DNA of 64,000 nt from Ascidia mentula (Eukaryota > Chordata > Ascidiacea > Phlebobranchia > Ascidiidae), in NCBI GenBank assembly GCA_947561715.1, contig OX387199.1, positions 22,635,001 through 22,699,000 of the forward strand, written 5' to 3'. The position numbers were made by a program, and so were the translations under genes. The notes below the pieces were generated by a model. It was not told the DNA's origin. It ran no database searches and saw only the letters and a list, made by a program, of their open reading frames with translations. Below are positions 23,901 through 37,500 of this stretch, piece by piece. Position 1 is the first letter of the stretch. Every line of letters starts with the position of its first letter.

Positions 23901-24782
23901 TGAATTTTTGCTCACAAATATTAGATGCCACTACAAAACGAGCAATGAAAACTAAATTGGCGTATGTCCTTTAGTTTCTTATTGCTGCGCGAAAACGCAT
24001 GTTACAAACAATGGTCGTTAAGGTTCGGCGGTTTTGACTGAATTTGACAGTTGTCCGCCTGTGATTTCAACATTTTTATATCAAGCGACTTGAAATTTTG
24101 CTCACAAATATTAGATGCCACTACAAAACGAGAAATGAAAGCTAAATTGGGGTCTGTCCTTTAGAATTTTATTGCTTGCCGAAAACGCACGTTTGAAACT
24201 ATGGTCGCTAAGGTTCGGCGGATTCAGTAAATTTGACAGTTGTCCGCCTGTGATTTCAACATTTTTGTATCAAGCGACTTGAATTTTTGCTCACAAATAT
24301 TAGATGCCACTACAAAACGAGCAATGAAAACTAAATTGACGTGTGTCCTTTAGTTTCTTATTGCTGCGCGAAAACGCATGTCACTAACAATGGTCGCTAA
24401 GGTTCGGCGGTTTTGACTAAATTTGACAGTTGTCCGCCTGTGATTTCAACATTTTTATATCAAGCGACTTGAAATTTTGCTCACAAATATTAGATGCCAC
24501 TACAAAACGAGAAATGAAAGCTAAATTGGCGTCTGTCCTTTAGAATTTTATTGCTTGCCGGAAACGCACGTTTGAAACTATGGTCGCTAAGGTTCGACGG
24601 ATTCAGTAAATTTGACAGTTGTCCGCCTGTGATTTCAACATTTTTATATCAAGCGACTTGAATTTTTGCTCACAAATATTAGATGCCACTACAAAACGAG
24701 AAATGAAAACTAAATTGACGTGTGTCCTTTAGATTCTTATTGCTGCGCGAAAACGCATGTTACAAACAATGGTCGCTAAGGT
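20991..24782 (+). repeat. 3.79-kb higher-order block of the satellite, copy A
   Basis: About 20 monomers. It begins with the rare variant CGTGGGGAATTAACTAAATT and is repeated nearly base for base at 24783-28570. Rare markers such as CGGCATTTTAACTAATTTTG (21181 and 24973), CATTTATATATC (21794 and 25585) and GCCGGAAACGCACG (24558 and about 28350) keep the same 3.79-kb offset. Confidence 0.9.
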
Positions 24783-27700
24783 CGTGGGGAATTAACTAAA
24801 TTTGAGAATTCCCGCCGGCAATATACACAATTTTAAATCAAGAGACCTGAAATTTTGCACACAAATACTAGGTGCCTCTACAAAACGAGAAATGAAAACT
24901 AAATTGGCGTCTGTCCTTTAGAATTTTATTGCTTGCCGAAAACGCATGTTTCAAACAATGGTGGCTAAGGTTCGGCATTTTAACTAATTTTGACAGTTGT
25001 CTGCCTGTGATTTCAACATTTTTATATCAAGCGACTTGAAATTTTGCACACAAATATTAGATGCCACTACAAAACGAGCAATGAAAATTAAATTGACGTA
25101 TGTCCTTTAGTTTCTTATTGCTGCGCAAAAACAAATGTTTGAAATTATGGTGACTAAGGTTCGGCGGTTTTGACTAAATTTGACAGTTGTCCGCCTGTGA
25201 TTTCAACATTTTTATATCAAGCGACTTGAAGTTTTGCACACAAATATTACATGCCACTACAAAACGAGAAATGAAAACTAAATTGGCGTATGTCCTTTAG
25301 TTTCTTATTGCTGCGCGAAAACGCATGTTACAAACAATGGTCGCTAAGGTCGTGCGGAATTAACTAATTTTAAGAATTCCCGCCGGCAACATAAACAATT
25401 TTCAATCAAGCGACCTGAAATTTTGCACACAAATACTAGGTGCCTCTACAAAACCAGAAATGAAAACTAAATTGGCGTCTGTCCTTTAGAATTTTATTGC
25501 TTGCCGAAAACGCATGTTTCAAACTATGGTGGCTAAGGTTCGGCGATTTTAACTAAATTTGACAGTTGTCCGCCTGTGATTTCAACATTTATATATCAAG
25601 CGACTTGAAGTTTTGCACACAAATATTACATGCCACTACAAAACGAGCAATGAAAACTAAATTGGCGTATGTCCTTTAGTTTCTTATTGCTGCGCGAAAA
25701 CGCATGTTACAAACAATGGTCGCTAAGGTTCGGCGGTTTTGACTGAATTTGACAGTTGTCCGCCTGTGATTTCAACATTTTTATATCAAGCGACTTGAAA
25801 TTTTGCTCACAAATATTAGATGCCACTACAAAACGAGAAATGAAAACTAAATTGGCGTCTGTCCTTTAGAATTTTATTGCTTGCCGAAAACGCACGTTTG
25901 AAACTATGGTCGCTAAGGTTCGGCGGATTCAGTAAATTTGACAGTTGTCCGCCTGTGATTTCAGCATTTTTATATCAAGCGACTTGAATTTTTGCTCACA
26001 AATATTAGATGCCACTACAAAACGAGCAATGAAAACTAAATTGACGTGTGTCCTTTAGTTTCTTATTGCTGCGCGAAAACGCATGTCACTAACAATGGTC
26101 GCTAAGGTTCGGCGGTTTTGACTAAATTTGACAGTTGTCCGCCTGTGATTTCAACATTTTTATATCAAGCGACTTGAAATTTTGCACACAAATATTAGAT
26201 GCCACTACAAAACGAGCAATGAAAACTAAATTGACGTATGTCCTTTAGTTTCTTATTGCTGCGCGAAAACGCATGTTACAAACAATGGTCGCTAAGGTCG
26301 TGCGGAATTAACTAATTTTAAGAATTCCCGCCGGCAACATAAACAATTTTCAATCAAGCGACCTGAAATTTTGCACACAAATACTAGGTGCCTCTACAAA
26401 ACCAGAAATGAAAACTAAATTGGCGTCTGTCCTTTAGAATTTTATTGCTTGCCGAAAACGCATGTTTCAAACTATGGTGGCTAAGGTTCGGCGATTTTAA
26501 CTAAATTTGACAGTTGTCCGCCTGTGATTTCAACATTTTTATATCAAGCGACTTGAAGTTTTGCACACAAATATTACATGCCACTACAAAACGAGCAAAG
26601 AAAACTAAATTGGCGTATGTCCTTTAGTTTCTTATTGCTGCGCGAAAACGCATGTTACAAACAATGGTCGCTAAGGTTCGGCGGTTTTGACTGAATTTGA
26701 CAGTTGTCCGCCTGTGATTTCAACATTTTTATATCAAGCGACTTAAAGTTTTGCACACAAATATTAGATGCCACTACAAAACGAGCAATGAAAACTAAAT
26801 TGACGTGTGTCCTTTAGTTTCTTATTGCTGCGCGAAAACGCATGTCACTAACAATGGTCGCTAAGGTTCGGCGGTTTTGACTAAATTTGACAGTTGTCCG
26901 CCTGTGATTTCAACATTTTTATATCAAGCGACTTGAAATTTTGCACACAAATATTAGTTGCCACTAGAAAACGAGCAATGAAAACTAAATTGACGTATGT
27001 CCTTTAGTTTCTTATTGCTGCGCGAAAACGCATGTTACAAACAATGGTCGCTAAGGTCGTGCGGAATTAACTAATTTTAAGAATTCCCGCCGGCAACATA
27101 AACAATTTTCAATCAAGCGACCTGAAATTTTGCACACAAATACTAGGTGCCTCTACAAAACCAGAAATGAAAACTAAATTGGCGTCTGTCCTTTAGAATT
27201 TTATTGCTTGCCGAAAACGCATGTTTCAAACTATGGTGGCTAAGGTTCGGCGATTTTAACTAAATTTGACAGTTGTCCGCCTGTGATTTCAACATTTTTA
27301 TATCAAGCGACTTGAAGTTTTGCACACAAATATTACATGCCACTACAAAACGAGCAATGAAAACTAAATTGGCGTATGTCCTTTAGTTTCTTATTGCTGC
27401 GCGAAAACGCATGTTACAAACAATGGTCGCAAAGGTTCGGCGGTTTTGACTGAATTTGACAGTTGTCCGCCTGTGATTTCAACATTTTTATATCAAGCGA
27501 CTTGAATTTTTGCTCACAAATATTAGATGCCACTACAAAACGAGCAATGAAAACTAAATTGACGTGTGTCCTTTAGTTTCTTATTGCTGCGCGAAAACGC
27601 ATGTCACTAACAATGGTCGCTAAGGTTCGGCGGTTTTGACTAAATTTGACAGTTGTCCGCCTGTGATTTCAACATTTTTATATCAAGCGACTTGAATTTT

Positions 27701-28570
27701 TGCTCACAAATATTAGATGCCACTACAAAACGAGCAATGAAAACTAAATTGGCGTATGTCCTTTAGTTTCTTATTGCTGCGCGAAAACGCATGTTACAAA
27801 CAATGGTCGTTAAGGTTCGGCGGTTTTGACTGAATTTGACAGTTGTCCGCCTGTGATTTCAACATTTTTATATCAAGCGACTTGAAATTTTGCTCACAAA
27901 TATTAGATGCCACTACAAAACGAGAAATGAAAGCTAAATTGGGGTCTGTCCTTTAGAATTTTATTGCTTGCCGAAAACGCACGTTTGAAACTATGGTCGC
28001 TAAGGTTCGGCGGATTCAGTAAATTTGACAGTTGTCCGCCTGTGATTTCAACATTTTTGTATCAAGCGACTTGAATTTTTGCTCACAAATATTAGATGCC
28101 ACTACAAAACGAGCAATGAAAACTAAATTGACGTGTGTCCTTTAGTTTCTTATTGCTGCGCGAAAACGCATGTCACTAACAATGGTCGCTAAGGTTCGGC
28201 GGTTTTGACTAAATTTGACAGTTGTCCGCCTGTGATTTCAACATTTTTATATCAAGCGACTTGAAATTTTGCTCACAAATATTAGATGCCACTACAAAAC
28301 GAGAAATGAAAGCTAAATTGGCGTCTGTCCTTTAGAATTTTATTGCTTGCCGGAAACGCACGTTTGAAACTATGGTCGCTAAGGTTCGGCGGATTCAGTA
28401 AATTTGACAGTTGTCCGCCTGTGATTTCAACATTTTTATATCAAGCGACTTGAATTTTTGCTCACAAATATTAGATGCCACTACAAAACGAGAAATGAAA
28501 ACTAAATTGACGTGTGTCCTTTAGATTCTTATTGCTGCGCGAAAACGCATGTTACAAACAATGGTCGTTA
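24783..28570 (+). repeat. 3.79-kb higher-order block of the satellite, copy B
   Basis: Second copy of 20991-24782, differing at only scattered bases. It is followed at about 28566 not by the expected rare variant but by CGTTAAGGTTCGG, beginning a five-monomer local repeat (marker ATTTTTGTATCAAG at 28050 and 28999). Later in the array a 15-monomer block (about 2.84 kb) is repeated, with markers TTTTTATGTCAAG at 30902 and 33748 and CATTTATATATC at 32228 and 35068. Confidence 0.9.
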
Positions 28571-31500
28571 AGGTTCGGCGGTTTTGACTAAATTTGACAG
28601 TTGTCCGCCTGTGATTTCAACATTTTTATATCAAGCGACTTGAATTTTTGCTCACAAATATTAGATGCCACTACAAAACGAGCAATGAAAACTAAATTGG
28701 CGTATGTCCTTTAGTTTCTTATTGCTGCGCGAAAACGCATGTTACAAACAATGGTCGTTAAGGTTCGGCGGTTTTGACTGAATTTGACAGTTGTCCGCCT
28801 GTGATTTCAACATTTTTATATCAAGCGACTTGAAATTTTGCTCACAAATATTAGATGCCACTACAAAACGAGAAATGAAAGCTAAATTGGGGTCTGTCCT
28901 TTAGAATTTTATTGCTTGCCGAAAACGCACGTTTGAAACTATGGTCGCTAAGGTTCGGCGGATTCAGTAAATTTGACAGTTGTCCGCCTGTGATTTCAAC
29001 ATTTTTGTATCAAGCGACTTGAATTTTTGCTCACAAATATTAGATGCCACTACAAAACGAGCAATGAAAACTAAATTGACGTGTGTCCTTTAGTTTCTTA
29101 TTGCTGCGCGAAAACGCATGTCACTAACAATGGTCGCTAAGGTTCGGCGGTTTTGACTAAATTTGACAGTTGTCCGCCTGTGATTTCAACATTTTTATAT
29201 CAAGCGACTTGAAATTTTGCTCACAAATATTGGATGCCACTACAAAACGAGAAATGAAAGCTAAATTGGCGTCTGTCCTTTAGAATTTTATTGCTTGCCG
29301 GAAACGCACGTTTGAAACTATGGTCGCTAAGGTTCGGCGGATTCAGTAAATTTGACAGTTGTCCGCCTGTGATTTCAACATTTTTATATCAAGCGACTTG
29401 AATTTTTGCTCACAAATATTAGATGCCACTACAAAACGAGAAATGAAAACTAAATTGACGTGTGTCCTTTAGATTCTTATTGCTGCGCGAAAACGCATGT
29501 TACAAACAATGGTCGCTAAGGTCGTGCGGAATTAACTAATTTTAAGAATTCCCGCCGGCAACATAAACAATTTTCAATCAAGCGACCTGAAATTTTGCAC
29601 ACAAATACTAGGTGCCTCCACAAAACGAGAAATGAAAACTAAATTGGCGTTTGTCCTTTAGAATTTTATTGCTTGCCGAAAACGCATGTTTCAAACTATG
29701 GAGGCTAAGGTTCGGCGATTTTAACTAAATTTGACAGTTGTCCGCCTGTGATTTCAACATTTTTATATCAAGCGACTTGAAGATTTGCACACAAATATTA
29801 CATGCCACTACAAAACGAGCAATTAAAACTAAATTGGCGTATGTCCTTTAGTTTCTTATTGCTGCGCGAAAACGCATGTTACAAACAATGGTCGCTAAGG
29901 TTCGGCGGTTTTGACTGAATTTGACAGTTGTCCGCCTGTGATTTCAACATTTTTATATCAAGCGACTTGAAGTTTTGCACACAAATATTAGATGCCACTA
30001 CAAAACGAGCAATGAAAACTAAATTGACGTGTGTCCTTTAGTTTCTTATTGCTGCGCGAAAACGCATGTCACTAACAATGGTCGCTAAGGTTCGGCGGTT
30101 TTGACTAAATTTGAAAGTTGTCCGCCTGTGATTTCAACATTTTTATATCAAGCGACTTGAAATTTTGCACACAAATATTAGTTGCCACTACAAAACGAGC
30201 AATGAAAACTAAATTGACGTATGTCCTTTAGTTTCTTATTGCTGCGCGAAAACGCATGTTACAAACAATGGTCGCTAAGGTCGTGCGGAATTAACTAATT
30301 TTAAGAATTCCCGCCGGCAACATAAACAATTTTCAATCAAGCGACCTGAAATTTTGCACACAAATACTAGGTGCCTCTACAAAACCAGAAATGAAAACTA
30401 AATTGGCGTCTGTCCTTTAGAATTTTATTGCTTGCCGAAAACGCATGTTTCAAACTATGGTGGCTAAGGTTCGGCGATTTTAACTAAATTTGACAGTTGT
30501 CCGCCTGTGATTTCAACATTTTTATATCAAGCGACTTGAAGTTTTGCACACAAATATTACATGCCACTACAAAACGAGCAATGAAAACTAAATTGGCGTA
30601 TGTCCTTTAGTTTCTTATTGCTGCGCGAAAACGCATGTTACAAACAATGGTCGCTAAGGTTCGGCGGTTTTGACTGAATTTGACAGTTGTCCGCCTGTGA
30701 TTTCAACATTTTTATATCAAGCGACTTGAATTTTTGCTCACAAATATTAGATGCCACTACAAAACGAGCAATGAAAACTAAATTGACGTGTGTCCTTTAG
30801 TTTCTTATTGCTGCGCGAAAACGCATGTCACTAACAATGGTCGCTAAGGTTCGGCGGTTTTGACTAAATTTGACAGTTGTCCGCCTGTGATTTCAACATT
30901 TTTATGTCAAGCGACTTGAAATTTTGCACACAAATATTAGATGCCACTACAAAACGAGCAATGAAAACTAAATTGACGTATGTCCTTTAGTTTCTTATTG
31001 CTGCGCGAAAACGCATGTTACAAACAATGGTCGCTAAGGTCGTGCGGAATTAACTAATTTTAAGAATTCCCGCCGGCAACATAAACAATTTTCAATCAAG
31101 CGACCTGAAATTTTGCACACAAATACTAGGTGCCTCTACAAAACCAGAAATGAAAACTAAATTGGCGTTTGTCCTTTAGAATTTTATTGCTTGCCGAAAA
31201 CGCATGTTTCAAACTATGGAGGCTAAGGTTCGGCGATTTTAACTAAATTTGACAGTTGTCCGCCTGTGATTTCAACATTTTTATATCAAGCGACTTGAAG
31301 ATTTGCACACAAATATTACATGCCACTACAAAACGAGCAATGAAAACTAAATTGGCGTATGTCCTTTAGTTTCTTATTGCTGCGCGAAAACGCATGTTAC
31401 AAACAATGGTCGCTAAGGTTCGGCGGTTTTGACTGAATTTGACAGTTGTCCGCCTGTGATTTCAACATTTTTATATCAAGCGACTTGAAGTTTTGCACAC

Positions 31501-34500
31501 AAATATTAGATGCCACTACAAAACGAGCAATGAAAACTAAATTGACGTGTGTCCTTTAGTTTCTTATTGCTGCGCGAAAACGCATGTCACTAACAATGGT
31601 CGCTAAGGTTCGGCGGTTTTGACTAAATTTGAAAGTTGTCCGCCTGTGATTTCAACATTTTTATATCAAGCGACTTGAAGTTTTGCACACAAATATTAGT
31701 TGCCACTACAAAACGAGCAATGAAAACTAAATTGACGTGTGTCCTTTAGTTTCTTATTGCTGCGCGAAAACGCATGTCACTAACAATGGTCGCTAAGGTT
31801 CGGCGGTTTTGACTAAATTTGAAAGTTGTCCGCCTGTGATTTCAACATTTTTATATCAAGCGACTTGAAATTTTGCACACAAATATTAGTTGCAACTACA
31901 AAACGAGCAATGAAAACTAAATTGACGTATGTCCTTTAGTTTCTTATTGCTGCGCGAAAACGCATGTCACTAACAATGGTCGTTAAGGTTCGGCGGTTTT
32001 GACTAAATTTGAAAGTTGTCCGCCTGTGATTTCAACATTTTTATATCAAGCGACTTGAAATTTTGCACACAAATATTAGTTGCAACTACAAAACGAGCAA
32101 TGAAAACTAAATTGACGTATGTCCTTTAGTTTCTTATTGCTGCGCGAAAACGCATGTCACTAACAATGGTCGCTAAGGTTCGGCGGTTTTGACTAAATTT
32201 GACAGTTGTCCGCCTGTGATTTCAACATTTATATATCAAGCGACTTGAAGTTTTGCACACAAATATTACATGCCACTACAAAACGAGCAATGAAAACTAA
32301 ATTGGCGTATGTCCTTTAGTTTCTTATTGCTGCGCGAAAACGCATGTTACAAACAATGGTCGCTAAGGTTCGGCGGTTTTGACTGAATTTGACAGTTGTC
32401 CGCCTGTGATTTCAACATTTTTATATCAAGCGACTTGAAATTTTGCTCACAAATATTAGATGCCACTACAAAACGAGAAATGAAAACTAAATTGGCGTCT
32501 GTCCTTTAGAATTTTATTGCTTGCCGAAAACGCACGTTTGAAACTATGGTCGCTAAGGTTCGGCGGATTCAGTAAATTTGACAGTTGTCCGCCTGTGATT
32601 TCAGCATTTTTATATCAAGCGACTTGAATTTTTGCTCACAAATATTAGATGCCACTACAAAACGAGCAATGAAAACTAAATTGACGTGTGTCCTTTAGTT
32701 TCTTATTGCTGCGCGAAAACGCATGTCACTAACAATGGTCGCTAAGGTTCGGCGGTTTTGACTAAATTTGAAAGTTGTCCGCCTGTGATTTCAACATTTT
32801 TATATCAAGCGACTTGAAGTTTTGCACACAAATATTAGATGCCACTACAAAACGAGCAATGAAAACTAAATTGACGTGTGTCCTTTAGTTTCTTATTGCT
32901 GCGCGAAAACGCATGTCACTAACAATGGTCGCTAAGGTTCGGCGGTTTTGACTAAATTTGACAGTTGTCCGCCTGTGATTTCAACATTTTTATATCAAGC
33001 GACTTGAAATTTTGCTCACAAATATTAGATGCCACTACAAAACGAGAAATGAAAGCTAAATTGGCGTCTGTCCTTTAGAATTTTATTGCTTGCCGGAAAC
33101 GCACGTTTGAAACTATGGTCGCTAAGGTTCGGCGGATTCAGTAAATTTGACAGTTGTCCGCCTGTGATTTCAACATTTTTATATCAAGCGACTTGAATTT
33201 TTGCTCACAAATATTAGATGCCACTACAAAACGAGAAATGAAAACTAAATTGACGTGTGTCCTTTAGATTCTTATTGCTGCGCGAAAACGCATGTTACAA
33301 ACAATGGTCGCTAAGGTCGTGCGGAATTAACTAATTTTAAGAATTCCCGCCGGCAACATAAACAATTTTCAATCAAGCGACCTGAAATTTTGCACACAAA
33401 TACTAGGTGCCTCCACAAAACGAGAAATGAAAACTAAATTGGCGTATGTCCTTTAGTTTCTTATTGCTGCGCGAAAACGCATGTTACAAACAATGGTCGC
33501 TAAGGTTCGGCGGTTTTGACTGAATTTGACAGTTGTCCGCCTGTGATTTCAACATTTTTATATCAAGCGACTTGAATTTTTGCTCACAAATATTAGATGC
33601 CACTACAAAACGAGCAATGAAAACTAAATTGACGTGTGTCCTTTAGTTTCTTATTGCTGCGCGAAAACGCATGTCACTAACAATGGTCGCTAAGGTTCGG
33701 CGGTTTTGACTAAATTTGACAGTTGTCCGCCTGTGATTTCAACATTTTTATGTCAAGCGACTTGAAATTTTGCACACAAATATTAGATGCCACTACAAAA
33801 CGAGCAATGAAAACTAAATTGACGTATGTCCTTTAGTTTCTTATTGCTGCGCGAAAACGCATGTTACAAACAATGGTCGCTAAGGTCGTGCGGAATTAAC
33901 TAATTTTAAGAATTCCCGCCGGCAACATAAACAATTTTCAATCAAGCGACCTGAAATTTTGCACACAAATACTAGGTGCCACTACAAAACCAGAAATGAA
34001 AACTAAATTGGCGTTTGTCCTTTAGAATTTTATTGCTTGCCGAAAACGCATGTTTCAAACTATGGAGGCTAAGGTTCGGCGATTTTAACTAAATTTGAAA
34101 GTTGTCCGCCTGTGATTTCAACATTTTTATATCAAGCGACTTGAAGATTTGCACACAAATATTACATGCCACTACAAAACGAGCAATGAAAACTAAATTG
34201 GCGTATGTCCTTTAGTTTCTTATTGCTGCGCGAAAACGCATGTTACAAACAATGGTCGCTAAGGTTCGGCGGTTTTGACTGAATTTGACAGTTGTCCGCC
34301 TGTGATTTCAACATTTTTATATCAAGCGACTTGAAGTTTTGCACACAAATATTAGATGCCACTACAAAACGAGCAATGAAAACTAAATTGACGTGTGTCC
34401 TTTAGTTTCTTATTGCTGCGCGAAAACGCATGTCACTAACAATGGTCGCTAAGGTTCGGCGGTTTTGACTAAATTTGAAAGTTGTCCGCCTGTGATTTCA

Positions 34501-37500
34501 ACATTTTTATATCAAGCGACTTGAAGTTTTGCACACAAATATTAGTTGCCACTACAAAACGAGCAATGAAAACTAAATTGACGTGTGTCCTTTAGTTTCT
34601 TATTGCTGCGCGAAAACGCATGTCACTAACAATGGTCGCTAAGGTTCGGCGGTTTTGACTAAATTTGAAAGTTGTCCGCCTGTGATTTCAACATTTTTAT
34701 ATCAAGCGACTTGAAATTTTGCACACAAATATTAGTTGCAACTACAAAAAGAGCAATGAAAACTAAATTGACGTATGTCCTTTAGTTTCTTATTGCTGCG
34801 CGAAAACGCATGTCACTAACAATGGTCGTTAAGGTTCGGCGGTTTTGACTAAATTTGAAAGTTGTCCGCCTGTGATTTCAACATTTTTATATCAAGCGAC
34901 TTGAAATTTTGCACACAAATATTAGTTGCAACTACAAAACGAGCAATGAAAACTAAATTGACGTATGTCCTTTAGTTTCTTATTGCTGCGCGAAAACGCA
35001 TGTCACTAACAATGGTCGCTAAGGTTCGGCGGTTTTGACTAAATTTGACAGTTGTCCGCCTGTGATTTCAACATTTATATATCAAGCGACTTGAAGTTTT
35101 GCACACAAATATTACATGCCACTACAAAACGAGCAATGAAAACTAAATTGGCGTATGTCCTTTAGTTTCTTATTGCTGCGCGAAAACGCATGTTACAAAC
35201 AATGGTCGCTAAGGTTCGGCGGTTTTGACTGAATTTGACAGTTGTCCGCCTGTGATTTCAACATTTTTATATCAAGCGACTTGAAATTTTGCTCACAAAT
35301 ATTAGATGCCACTACAAAACGAGAAATGAAAACTAAATTGGCGTCTGTCCTTTAGAATTTTATTGCTTGCCGAAAACGCACGTTTGAAACTATGGTCGCT
35401 AAGGTTCGGCGGATTCAGTAAATTTGACAGTTGTCCGCCTGTGATTTCAGCATTTTTATATCAAGCGACTTGAATTTTTGCTCACAAATATTAGATGCCA
35501 CTACAAAACGAGCAATGAAAACTAAATTGACGTGTGTCCTTTAGTTTCTTATTGCTGCGCGAAAACGCATGTCACTAACAATGGTCGCTAAGGTTCGGCG
35601 GTTTTGACTAAATTTGAAAGTTGTCCGCCTGTGATTTCAACATTTTTATATCAAGCGACTTGAAGTTTTGCACACAAATATTAGATGCCACTACAAAACG
35701 AGCAATGAAAACTAAATTGACGTGTGTCCTTTAGTTTCTTATTGCTGCGCGAAAACGCATGTCACTAACAATGGTCGCTAAGGTTCGACGGTTTTGACTA
35801 AATTTGACAGTTGTCCGCCTGTGATTTCAACATTTTTATATCAAGCGACTTGAAATTTTGCTCACAAATATTAGATGCCACTACAAAACGAGAAATGAAA
35901 GCTAAATTGGCGTCTGTCCTTTAGAATTTTATTGCTTGCCGGAAACGCACGTTTGAAACTATGGTCGCTAAGGTTCGGCGGATTCAGTAAATTTGACAGT
36001 TGTCCGCCTGTGATTTCAACATTTTTATATCAAGCGACTTGAATTTTTGCTCACAAATATTAGATGCCACTACAAAACGAGAAATGAAAACTAAATTGAC
36101 GTGTGTCCTTTAGATTCTTATTGCTGCGCGAAAACGCATGTTACAAACAATGGTCGCTAAGGTCGTGCGGAATTAACTAATTTTAAGAATTCCCGCCGGC
36201 AACATAAACAATTTTCAATCAAGCGACCTGAAATTTTGCACACAAATACTAGGTGCCTCCACAAAACGAGAAATGAAAACTAAATTGGCGTTTGTCCTTT
36301 AGAATTTTATTGCTTGCCGAAAACGCATGTTTCAAACTATGGAGGCTAAGGTTCGGCGATTTTAACTAAATTTGACAGTTGTCCGCCTGTGATTTCAACA
36401 TTTTTATATCAAGCGACTTGAAGATTTGCACACAAATATTACATGCCACTACAAAACGAGCAATGAAAACTAAATTGGCGTATGTCCTTTAGTTTCTTAT
36501 TGCTGCGCGAAAACGCATGTTACAAACAATGGTCGCTAAGGTTCGGCGGTTTTGACTGAATTTGACAGTTGTCCGCCTGTGATTTCAACATTTTTATATC
36601 AAGCGACTTGAAGTTTTGCACACAAATATTAGATGCCACTACAAAACGAGCAATGTAAACTAAATTGACGTGTGTCCTTTAGTTTCTTATTGCTGCGCGA
36701 AAACGCATGTCACTAACAATGGTCGCTAAGGTTCGGCGGTTTTGACTAAATTTGAAAGTTGTCCGCCTGTGATTTCAACATTTTTATATCAAGCGACTTG
36801 AAATTTTGCACACAAATATTAGTTGCCACTACAAAACGAGCAATGAAAACTAAATTGACGTATGTCCTTTAGTTTCTTATTGCTGCGCGAAAACGCATGT
36901 TACAAACAATGGTCGCTAAGGTCGTGCGGAATTAACTAATTTTAAGAATTCCCGCCGGCAACATAAACAATTTTCAATCAAGCGACCTGAAATTTTGCAC
37001 ACAAATACTAGGTGCCTCTACAAAACCAGAAATGAAAACTAAATTGGCGTCTGTCCTTTAGAATTTTATTGCTTGCCGAAAACGCATGTTTCAAACTATG
37101 GTGGCTAAGGTTCGGCGATTTTAAATAAATTTGACAGTTGTCCGCCTGTGATTTCAACATTTTTATATCAAGCGACTTGAAGTTTTGCACACAAATATTA
37201 CATGCCACTACAAAACGAGCAATGAAAACTAAATTGGCGTATGTCCTTTAGTTTCTTATTGCTGCGCGAAAACGCATGTTACAAACAATGGTCGCTAAGG
37301 TTCGGCGGTTTTGACTGAATTTGACAGTTGTCCGCCTGTGATTTCAACATTTTTATATCAAGCGACTTGAATTTTTGCTCACAAATATTAGATGCCACTA
37401 CAAAACGAGCAATGAAAACTAAATTGACGTGTGTCCTTTAGTTTCTTATTGCTGCGCGAAAACGCATGTCACTAACAATGGTCGCTAAGGTTCGGCGGTT